From: Porticoccaceae bacterium
GTDB taxonomy: Bacteria; Pseudomonadota; Gammaproteobacteria; Pseudomonadales; Porticoccaceae
Assembly: GCA_018654575.1 (NCBI GenBank)
Contig: JABILI010000014.1
Location: 1 to 64,000, forward strand
DNA length: 64,000 nucleotides
Reading direction: 5' to 3'
Shown in pieces: positions 57,522 through 64,000 of this stretch. The notes under the pieces were generated by a model. The model ran no database searches and was not told where the DNA came from. It saw only the letters and a program-made list of their open reading frames with translations. How positions within the stretch are numbered: position 1 is the stretch's first letter; the number at the start of each line of letters is the position of its first letter. The translations under genes were made by a program, and so were the position numbers.

Positions 57522-58709
57522 ATGATTATTAAGCCTCGTGTAAGAGGATTCATGTGCATCACCAGCCATCCAACCGGTTGCGAAAATAATGTTGTAGAGC
57601 AAATTAACTATATTAAGGCTCAAGTACCTGTAGAGGGTCCAAAACGAGTTCTTGTGATCGGTAGCTCAACAGGATACGGGCTATCTGCTCGTATTACAGC
57701 CGCTTTCGGCTGTGGCGCTGCGACCTTAGGTGTCTTTTTTGAAAAGCCGGGGACCGATCGCAAGCCGGGCACTGCTGGTTGGTATAACAGTGCAGCATTC
57801 CACAAGCATGCTGATGCCAACGGCATCTATGCTAAGAGTATCAATGGTGATGCTTTTTCCGACGAGGTAAAGCAACGTGCCATTGATACTATTAAGGCAG
57901 ACCTAGGTCAGATTGACTTAGTCATTTATAGCCTAGCTGCACCCCGGCGTCAGCACCCTAAGACTGGAGAAGTGTTCAACTCGACATTGAAGCCTGTTGG
58001 TAAAAACATAAGTATGCGTGGTATCAATACTGATAAAGAAACCATTCAGGAATTTAGCCTTGAGGCTGCTAGTGAACAGGAGATTGAAGATACAGTAGCA
58101 GTCATGGGGGGCGAGGACTGGCAGATGTGGCTTGAGGCACTCGGTAACGCTGGAGTTCTTGTTGAGGGCGCCAAAACTACGGCCTTTACTTATATTGGGG
58201 AGAAGATGACTTGGGATCTTTATTGGGATGGCACGATCGGCCAGGCAAAGAAAGATCTTGATAGTAAGGTAATCTCCATTAGAGAGTCTTTAGCTAAGAG
58301 TGGGGGAGATGCTCGTGTATCGGTGTTAAAGGCTGTAGTCACACAGTCGAGCTCAGCTATTCCAATAATGCCGCTCTATCTAGCGATGTTATTTCGTGAG
58401 ATGAAAGCTGACGGCAGCCATGAGGGCTGTATCGAGCAGCTTTATCGCCTCTTCACTGAAGGGCTCTACGCAGAGACGCCTAGACTTGATGAAGAGGGCA
58501 GACTCCGAATGGATGAACTTGAGCTACGGCCAGAAATACAGGCTGCTGTAGCTGCATCTTGGGCAAAAGTTTCCACTGATAATCTGAGGCAGTTAACCGA
58601 TTTTGCTGGATACAAGCATGAATTCTTGGCTCTTTTCGGTTTTGATATTCAGGGTATTGATTATGAAGCAGATGTAAATCCTGAGGTGGACATTGCGCAC
58701 CTTGTCTAA
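57522..58709 (+). CDS. fabV: enoyl-ACP / trans-2-enoyl-CoA reductase FabV
   Basis: FabV reduces the trans-2 double bond in the last step of each fatty-acid elongation round, using NADH. The 395-residue protein begins [20 protein letters not shown] and carries the cofactor loop [17 protein letters not shown]. The active site Tyr and Lys lie in [10 protein letters not shown] (Y-x8-K). It is unrelated in length to FabI and usually confers intrinsic triclosan tolerance. A promoter-like TATCAT at 57474-57479 lies about 45 bases before the start. Confidence 0.96.
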   Translation: MIIKPRVRGFMCITSHPTGCENNVVEQINYIKAQVPVEGPKRVLVIGSSTGYGLSARITAAFGCGAATLGVFFEKPGTDRKPGTAGWYNSAAFHKHADANGIYAKSINGDAFSDEVKQRAIDTIKADLGQIDLVIYSLAAPRRQHPKTGEVFNSTLKPVGKNISMRGINTDKETIQEFSLEAASEQEIEDTVAVMGGEDWQMWLEALGNAGVLVEGAKTTAFTYIGEKMTWDLYWDGTIGQAKKDLDSKVISIRESLAKSGGDARVSVLKAVVTQSSSAIPIMPLYLAMLFREMKADGSHEGCIEQLYRLFTEGLYAETPRLDEEGRLRMDELELRPEIQAAVAASWAKVSTDNLRQLTDFAGYKHEFLALFGFDIQGIDYEADVNPEVDIAHLV

Positions 58710-58721
58710 GGTAGATATATT

Positions 58722-59678
58722 TTGAATTCTCTCGAATCCAAAGCCGCGAAATTTCGGATTGAGTTACTATATCCAAAGCATTGGCCTATCTGGGTGGCCT
58801 TTGGGTTATGGCGATTTATTACTATTTTACCATTCCCTGTATTACTTCTAATAGGTAAGGCAATCGGTCTTCTGGTGCATTCATTTCCTAGTAGGCGCAA
58901 ACATATCGCTAAACGTAATATCGAAATCTGCTTCCCAGAGAGAACTAGCGCTGAACAGCAAAGGATGCTTAGAGATAACTTTATTAATATGGGTATTGCC
59001 GTCATGGAAACGGGGATCGCATGGTGGTGGTCGAAACGTCGGTTTGCCAAGTTAATAAAGTACGATGGGCTTGAGCATTTTGACTCAGTGAATCAAAGCC
59101 AAGGCATCATGCTGTTAGGGATTCACTACACCACTTTGGAGATTGGTGGCGGCGCCATCGCAATGGCCACGCAAATGGATGGAATGTATCGAGCTCATGG
59201 CAATCCTGTTTATGACTTTATTCAGGCTCGAGGCCGCGTTTCCAAGGGAGAAGGAAATACTGTCGTTTATGAGCGAAGGGATGTTAGAGGGACAATGAAG
59301 GCTCTAAAGAAAGGACGCACCCTTTGGTACGGACCTGACCAGGACTATGGCCTAGTTCAGGGCCTCTTTGCTCCATTCTTTGGCCTTCAGGCTGCGACGG
59401 TCTATGGTACGGCTCGGTTTGCTAAAACGACCGGGGCTGCAGTTATTCCTTTTAGCCATGTTAGACTTAAAGGCGCTAAGGGCTACCAAGTAACCATACA
59501 TCCTCCGCTAGAGCAGTTTCCAGTGGGGGATGACCTTGTTGATGCAACACGTATTAATCAGCTCGTCGAACAATTCGTGTTGCTGCAGCCTGATCAATAC
59601 CTCTGGGCCCATCGACGGTTTAAAAACCGACCTGAAGGTGAGCCTGATTTATATAACTTACCGGCCAAAAGAAAATGA
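58722..59678 (+). CDS. lipid A acyltransferase (LpxL/LpxP type)
   Basis: A 318-residue inner-membrane acyltransferase adding a secondary fatty acid to lipid A. It has an N-terminal membrane helix (FITILPFPVLLLIGKAIGLL), the catalytic HxxxxE motif in GIHYTTLEIGGG, and the substrate stretch LWYGPDQDYGLVQGLFAPFFG. YLWAHRRFKNRPEGEPDLY completes the LpxL signature. Whether it is the LpxL or a paralogue such as LpxP is open. TTG 58722 is the start, with AAGG upstream. It lies 12 bases after fabV, possibly in one lipid operon. Confidence 0.9.
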   Translation: MNSLESKAAKFRIELLYPKHWPIWVAFGLWRFITILPFPVLLLIGKAIGLLVHSFPSRRKHIAKRNIEICFPERTSAEQQRMLRDNFINMGIAVMETGIAWWWSKRRFAKLIKYDGLEHFDSVNQSQGIMLLGIHYTTLEIGGGAIAMATQMDGMYRAHGNPVYDFIQARGRVSKGEGNTVVYERRDVRGTMKALKKGRTLWYGPDQDYGLVQGLFAPFFGLQAATVYGTARFAKTTGAAVIPFSHVRLKGAKGYQVTIHPPLEQFPVGDDLVDATRINQLVEQFVLLQPDQYLWAHRRFKNRPEGEPDLYNLPAKRK

Positions 59679-59775
59679 ACCTGAAAGTATTTTCATTCAT
59701 CGAGTTTTACTTGTACCCGACTGATAGGCTCAGTACCATATGCGCCCTTAATAAGTGTTCTTGCGGGAGAACTAA

Positions 59776-60657
59776 ATGATCACTGGAAGTATTGTTGCAT
59801 TGGTCACACCTATGCACGCCGCCTCTCTAGAGGTCGATTGGTCATCGCTTGAAGCATTAGTGGAGTGGCATGTTGAGCAAGGAACCAATGGCATTGTGGC
59901 CGTTGGTACCACCGGCGAGTCCGCTACATTGAATGTAACAGAACATCAGAGGGTCATTAAGGTTGTTGTAGATCAGGTAGCTGGCCGTATTCCTGTCATC
60001 GCAGGAACGGGAGCAAACTCAACCGCTGAAGCAATTATACTGACGCAGGCTGCCAAAGAGGCCGGTGCAGACGCCTGTCTTTTGGTTACTCCCTATTATA
60101 ATAGGCCGACTCAAGAGGGCCTTTATCTTCACTACAAGGCAATTTCGGAAGCTGTGGGTATCGATCAGATACTTTACAACGTTCCCGGAAGAACGGCTTG
60201 CGATATGCTGCCAGAAACAATAATTCGTCTGAGTAAACTAGCAAATATTGTAGGCGTTAAAGAAGCTACAGGCGACTTAACGAGAGTGGCTACTTTAAAG
60301 ACTGGCTGTGGTGATGCCTTTGCTATTTATTCGGGCGATGATGCCACTGGCAGGGAGCTTATGGCGATGGGGGGACACGGAGATATCTCTGTCACTGCGA
60401 ACGTTGCCCCTAAGTTGATGTCAGAGATGTGTGCGGCCGCTATAGCAGGAGATAGCGCGAGCGCGGCGGCGATAGATATGAGCTTAGCTGCGTTACATTC
60501 TGCACTTTTTCTAGAGGCTAATCCCATTCCTGTGAAGTGGGCAGTGTCTGAGATGGGACTCATGGAAAACGCGCTAAGGCTACCTATGACGCCGCTGAGT
60601 GAGGAATACCAAGATACTGTCGTCGCAGCGCTTAGCGCCGCTGGGATCACTAAATAA
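59776..60657 (+). CDS. dapA: 4-hydroxy-tetrahydrodipicolinate synthase
   Basis: DapA condenses pyruvate with aspartate semialdehyde, the first lysine/diaminopimelate step. The 293-residue TIM barrel has the GTTGESATL motif, catalytic Tyr in YYNRPTQEGLYLHY, and the Schiff-base lysine in VGVKEATGDL near residue 161. Length equals E. coli DapA (292). GGGAG stands before ATG 59776. It is followed 41 bases later by bamC (dapX), an arrangement found in E. coli and pseudomonads. The substrate is supplied by the asd product at 16 kb. Confidence 0.97.
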   Translation: MITGSIVALVTPMHAASLEVDWSSLEALVEWHVEQGTNGIVAVGTTGESATLNVTEHQRVIKVVVDQVAGRIPVIAGTGANSTAEAIILTQAAKEAGADACLLVTPYYNRPTQEGLYLHYKAISEAVGIDQILYNVPGRTACDMLPETIIRLSKLANIVGVKEATGDLTRVATLKTGCGDAFAIYSGDDATGRELMAMGGHGDISVTANVAPKLMSEMCAAAIAGDSASAAAIDMSLAALHSALFLEANPIPVKWAVSEMGLMENALRLPMTPLSEEYQDTVVAALSAAGITK

Positions 60658-60698
60658 TATACGCGCAACTACTTGCGCAATAAAGAAGGCTTTGTTTG

Positions 60699-61730
60699 AT
60701 GAGTAAAATAATCTCTAACGCTATTATCTTTATCTTTATTTTCAGTCTCACCGGGTGCGGTTGGCTGGGGCTTAGGGATCGCAGTGAAGACTACCTCCTA
60801 TCTGAGGAAACAGCACCGACAGCTGTTCCTGCCGAAATGGATAGTGCTGGCTTAGGGCAGGCCTATCCCATACCTCAAATTAAAACGAATTCTGGACAGT
60901 TAAGTTCATACGAAGTCCCGCGGCCGCAGGCTGCTTCGGTGAATACATTTGAGCAGCTAGTCAAAATCCAGAGCTTCGATGAGCGGCGATGGATATTAAT
61001 TAATATTGCGCCAGGAGAGCTTTGGCCTCGTCTACGTAGCGTGTTAAACCGAAGTGGTGTGCCTTCCGCTCGTGCAGAGGGGTCCTCCGGGCTAATAGAG
61101 ACTGTGTGGGTATCGTTTAACTCCGATCAAGAGAACTCACACCGATTTCGCTTTAGCATAACGCCAGGTGTCCAAATAGAGAGTACAGAGATATCGGCGA
61201 TACACAATCAGGTTGTGAGAGGCGAGGAAGAATCAGGTCAATGGCCTGTGATCTCTGATAGCGACCAACGAGAGCTAGATATGATGACTTTAGTCGCTAA
61301 TGAGTTGGCCGAAGAGTCTAATTTTGCGAGTGTCTCACTCCTAGCGCAAGATATTGGTGGTGCAGCAAAGGTTGATATTCTATCGCCAAAAGTTGCAGAC
61401 CCTTATGTTCGGATGAAACTAGGGTTTGATCGCTCATGGGCTTCACTTGTTTATTCCTCAGAACGAGGCGGGTTTACAACTATCGACAAAGACCGTAGCC
61501 AAGGTGTCCTCTTTGTTAACTATACAGAGGCTAGCGCCGAAGAGGCTGGCTTCTTCGGACGGATATTTGGCGGCGGTAAAGACCAGGATATCATAGAGGT
61601 AAACTATCAAATTCTCGTCCAGACGGTTGGGTCTGACACAGAGGTCCGAATAGTGGATGAGACGGGCGGTAGCTTAACGAGAGTTGAGGCTTTAAAACTC
61701 CTTACTATATTGCGAAGTAATCTTTCTTGA
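60699..61730 (+). CDS. bamC: outer-membrane assembly lipoprotein BamC (NlpB)
   Basis: BamC is a lipoprotein of the beta-barrel assembly machine. The 343-residue chain has a signal with lipobox FSLTGCG, so Cys around residue 20 is lipidated. An unstructured segment that binds BamD and a two-domain helix-grip part follow; RLRSVLNRSGVP and EVNYQILVQTVGS are recognisable. ATG 60699 is preferred over TTG 60696. Position after dapA (hence the name DapX) is classic. Next comes an MBL-fold gene after 13 bases. Confidence 0.9.
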   Translation: MSKIISNAIIFIFIFSLTGCGWLGLRDRSEDYLLSEETAPTAVPAEMDSAGLGQAYPIPQIKTNSGQLSSYEVPRPQAASVNTFEQLVKIQSFDERRWILINIAPGELWPRLRSVLNRSGVPSARAEGSSGLIETVWVSFNSDQENSHRFRFSITPGVQIESTEISAIHNQVVRGEEESGQWPVISDSDQRELDMMTLVANELAEESNFASVSLLAQDIGGAAKVDILSPKVADPYVRMKLGFDRSWASLVYSSERGGFTTIDKDRSQGVLFVNYTEASAEEAGFFGRIFGGGKDQDIIEVNYQILVQTVGSDTEVRIVDETGGSLTRVEALKLLTILRSNLS

Positions 61731-61743
61731 GGGCTTCAAACTA

Positions 61744-62508
61744 GTGCGATTTGCCTCCTTAGGCAGCGGTAGTAAAGGAAATTCCACTCTCGTCGAGTCG
61801 CAAGATACCTGCGTTATGGTTGACTGTGGTTTCGGGATCAAAGACGCCTGCAGGCGTCTTCTGTCCTTAGGTAAAACGCCCGAGGACCTCAGCGCGATAT
61901 TAGTCACTCATGAACACAGCGATCATTGGAAAGGGGTGGTGCCCCTCGCTCGGAAGTTTTCGATACCTGTTTTCCTTACTTCTGGATGCCTAAGATCCAG
62001 AGATGTCAACTCAGCAAGGGCTGACTTTAACGTTATTGACAGCCATACTCCGTTTACTATCGGTGGTCTCCGGGTAACGCCTGTTCCTGTGCCTCATGAC
62101 GCTATAGAACCCGTTCAGTACGTTTTTGATGCCAATGGCCTAAAGCTTGGGATATTAACTGATATTGGCCATACGACCCCATTTGTTGAGTCGCAGTACT
62201 CTTTCTGCCATGGGCTTCTACTTGAAGCGAACTATGATCAGGATATGCTAAATAACGGACCCTATCCAAGCTTCTTAAAACAGAGAGTAGGGGGTAAGTT
62301 TGGGCATTTAAGTAACGATCAACTGGGCGGCTTTTTAGGTAACATAGACCAGACTAATCTTCAGGTGATTTTAATAGGTCATGTCAGCGAAAAAAACAAC
62401 CATATAGAGAAAGTTAAGGTTGCGATTGACGATTTTGTATCGGCAAGAGGCTCTCTTGCGTTTGCCAGCCAAGAAGCCGGAAGTGTCTGGATAGAGCTAA
62501 GAGACTAG
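61744..62508 (+). CDS. metallo-beta-lactamase fold hydrolase (WalJ/YycJ-like)
   Basis: A 254-residue hydrolase of the MBL fold with the metal motif THEHSDH near residue 58, MVDCGFGIKDACRRL, and later HDAIEPVQYVF, DIGHT and a C-terminal GHVSEKNNHIE. Together these provide the six or seven metal ligands. Relatives are called WalJ or YycJ and may be exonucleases. GTG 61744 is the start. It is co-directional with bamC. In pseudomonads purC usually follows, but it is absent here. Confidence 0.85.
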   Translation: MRFASLGSGSKGNSTLVESQDTCVMVDCGFGIKDACRRLLSLGKTPEDLSAILVTHEHSDHWKGVVPLARKFSIPVFLTSGCLRSRDVNSARADFNVIDSHTPFTIGGLRVTPVPVPHDAIEPVQYVFDANGLKLGILTDIGHTTPFVESQYSFCHGLLLEANYDQDMLNNGPYPSFLKQRVGGKFGHLSNDQLGGFLGNIDQTNLQVILIGHVSEKNNHIEKVKVAIDDFVSARGSLAFASQEAGSVWIELRD

Positions 62509-62870
62509 GCTACACGTCAGCCGGTAATGTGACAGAATCGGCATAGTTCATTGTTTTTGGAAGAGCAAGTTTTATTTTATATTTCCAGTATTTTTTTATC
62601 CATAATTGGGTTTTTTCCACAGATAGGCCGATAATCTAAAGTATATATGAACTATAGCCTGTAAGTCATTGATATTACACCTGAGCATATTTAACACATT
62701 GATTTATATCGCTTTTTTGGTCTGGTTAAAAAATGATCAATCTAAGAAAAGGCGTGATTAATTGGGCGTTAAACCACCTCGATCACTGTTAATCCACAAA
62801 GTTATCCACAGATATTGTGAGTAACTTTTACTGGAAAATAGTAGGAGTTACTCCGATATTGAGCCCAATT
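62509..62870. other. AT-rich island with DnaA boxes between convergent genes
   Basis: Both neighbouring genes end here, so no promoter is needed, yet the gap is 362 bases. It is visibly AT-rich, particularly 62560-62720. It contains an exact DnaA box TTATCCACA (62802-62810) and near-matches TTATCCATA (62596-62604), TTTTCCACA (62613-62621), TAATCCACA (62790-62798) and, reversed, TGTGAGTAA (62816-62824). Two GATC sites (62735, 62781) lie between. This could be an origin-like or DnaA-titrating locus; no gene or strong terminator is seen. Confidence 0.5.
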
Positions 62871-63302
62871 CTACGACCTGCACTCTCTCGAGTGCGTTAG
62901 CCCCTTACCAATATAGCCCTCTAGCGCCGCAAGTTGCTCGCACGGAATATTATCGTTGTTATCTAAGTCAGCAACAGACAATACGCCTAACGAAAGTAGT
63001 GCCCCGATATCAGAAAGTTTATTGCCGTTGAGTTTGACCCTCATTAGTCCCTGGAACTGCTCCAAACCGTCAAGAGTTTTAATGCCAGCAAAGCTGCAAT
63101 CGAGGATTTCAAGATCACCAATATTAGTATGATTTTGAATCTTTAGTGTTTCGGTTAAACATAGAGATAGGTTTGGATCTATGACAGTAACTTCTACAGA
63201 CACCGGCTTTCTTACAAGTATCGGTCGATCGTTCAACGTATACTCGTAATCAGCGCATGATGACAGCAGGCTCAAACAAAAGGCTGTAAAAATAAGTTTC
63301 AT
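62871..63302 (-). CDS. leucine-rich-repeat lipoprotein
   Basis: A 143-residue protein with a signal peptide and lipobox (LIFTAFCLSLLSSC), so it is probably a lipoprotein. After the signal there is a short spacer and then leucine-rich repeat units (LEILDCSFAGIKTLDGLEQFQGL, MRVKLNGNKLSDIGALLSLGVLS). A final disulfide-like cysteine pair (IPCEQLAAL and SRECRS) closes the chain. I chose ATG 63302 rather than TTG 63317, since the signal peptide begins right there. Function unknown; surface or periplasmic protein binding is plausible. Confidence 0.75.
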   Translation of the reverse strand: MKLIFTAFCLSLLSSCADYEYTLNDRPILVRKPVSVEVTVIDPNLSLCLTETLKIQNHTNIGDLEILDCSFAGIKTLDGLEQFQGLMRVKLNGNKLSDIGALLSLGVLSVADLDNNDNIPCEQLAALEGYIGKGLTHSRECRS

Positions 63303-63352
63303 ATTGATGGCTCTCAATCCTGGGGCTCTCTATTGTATGGTTAAATAGTACC

Positions 63353-64000
63353 ATGTCGACTATTGTTATTAATTGTAAAAATTCTTTGCTATCTGATCAG
63401 GCTAAACAGTTATCAAAAGAGCTGGGTTACCCCATGCTTAATTCCGCGCTCAATCTAGAAGTAAAGCAAGAAATGTTCGAATACGAGCTGATATTGGATG
63501 AATTGGGGATCTCCTTGTCACCCACTAACGCAAAGCTCCACGGTGCAATCCGTTGTGACTTTGGCAGCGCCGCCAATACTCACCGTCGCAATTATGGTGG
63601 TGGGAGCGGGCAGGCCATTGCAAAGGCTGTAGGAGTTTCAGGACGTTTTCGGCCTAAGGTACTCGACCTGACAGCTGGCTTAGGGGCCGACGGCTTTGTT
63701 TTGGCCTCTCTAGGCTGCTCAATGACACTAATAGAAAGAAACAAAGTAGTGCATAGCTTATTAAGTGACGGGATTGAAAGGGCCCGACTAGCAGCTTCGA
63801 CGGATACTGCTCTAGGGGCAATTATTGCCCGAATTACGCTGTTTGGGCAGGACTCCAAGACGTTTTTACAATCGCTCACCTTAGAACAGCGGCCCGATAT
63901 TATTTATATAGACCCCATGTTCCCGGAGAGAAAGAAATCTGCGAAGGTTAAGAAGGAAATGCAGGCTTTTCATCGCATTGTAGGATCCGATGATGATAGT
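63353..64000 (+). CDS. rsmJ: 16S rRNA m2G1516 methyltransferase RsmJ, 3' truncated
   Basis: The first 216 codons of RsmJ (YhiQ), which methylates guanosine 1516 of 16S rRNA with S-adenosylmethionine. The frame is open without a stop from ATG 63353 to the end of the window. The family pattern YGGGSGQAIAKAVG, the cofactor site VLDLTAGLGADGFVLASLG, LIERN, and the catalytic-site motif YIDPMFPERKKSAKVKKEM are present. E. coli RsmJ is about 250 residues, so only a short C-terminal part is missing. Confidence 0.92.
   Translation, partial: MSTIVINCKNSLLSDQAKQLSKELGYPMLNSALNLEVKQEMFEYELILDELGISLSPTNAKLHGAIRCDFGSAANTHRRNYGGGSGQAIAKAVGVSGRFRPKVLDLTAGLGADGFVLASLGCSMTLIERNKVVHSLLSDGIERARLAASTDTALGAIIARITLFGQDSKTFLQSLTLEQRPDIIYIDPMFPERKKSAKVKKEMQAFHRIVGSDDDS

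Overview
The window is a 64-kb piece of a gammaproteobacterial chromosome made almost entirely of housekeeping genes. By eye the base composition is moderate (mid to upper 40s % G+C). Gene neighbourhoods such as prmB-aroC, leuCD-asd-fimV-truA-trpF-accD-folC-SPOR-cvpA-purF, ffs-dnaX-ybaB-recR, aceE-aceF and dapA-bamC are those of Pseudomonas/Cellvibrio-like bacteria. NhaB, a SulP anion transporter and FabV would suit a marine, free-living, Gram-negative heterotroph; this placement is inferred from gene order, not computed. Ten of about 54 genes appear to start with GTG or TTG, and many neighbours overlap by 1-11 bases, so translational coupling is common. No tRNA, rRNA other than SRP RNA, insertion sequence, prophage, CRISPR array or integrase was seen.

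Layout. 0.2-8.8 kb: DHH phosphoesterase, VOC protein, RhlE helicase, SulP transporter, htpG with a good sigma-32 promoter, gpsA and a DUF4389 membrane protein. 9.2-12.8 kb: alpha/beta hydrolase, folE (minus strand), prmB and aroC. 12.8-25.3 kb: a LysR regulator divergent from leuCD, then asd, fimV, truA, trpF, accD, folC, a SPOR protein, cvpA and purF. leuB, usually found between leuD and asd in related genomes, is absent. 25.3-31.2 kb: msrA, then a minus-strand oligopeptide ABC importer (lipoprotein, two permeases, fused double ATPase). 31.4-36.5 kb: SRP RNA with its promoter, dnaX with a complete programmed -1 frameshift cassette, ybaB, recR, rnd, ycgL, ycgN and an unknown membrane protein.

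36.5-42.1 kb is the least ordinary part. A minus-strand operon (DUF6249-like membrane protein, ECF sigma factor, small two-helix membrane protein) diverges from a MoxR ATPase / von Willebrand A protein pair, followed by an acyl-CoA ligase and a strong terminator. 42.2-50.1 kb: nhaB, nudC, sohB, a CPA2 antiporter, a 38-residue membrane ORF, nadA and the periplasmic protease bepA. 50.2-56.2 kb: AI-2E-family permease, aceE, aceF (single lipoyl domain, no lpd) and a glyoxalase-I-like protein. 56.2-64 kb: GNAT/DUF482 protein, fabV, an LpxL-type acyltransferase, dapA, bamC, a metallo-beta-lactamase-fold protein, a leucine-rich-repeat lipoprotein and the 5' part of rsmJ, cut by the window end.

Functions cluster around amino-acid synthesis (aroC, leuCD, asd, trpF, dapA), cofactors (folE, folC, nadA), lipids (accD, fabV, lpxL-like, fadD-like, gpsA), central carbon (aceEF) and the cell envelope (bamC, bepA, fimV, SPOR). 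The best candidates for something new are an AT-rich, DnaA-box-bearing island between two convergent genes (62.5-62.9 kb), the ECF-sigma membrane operon, and the inverted repeat at the aceE promoter.
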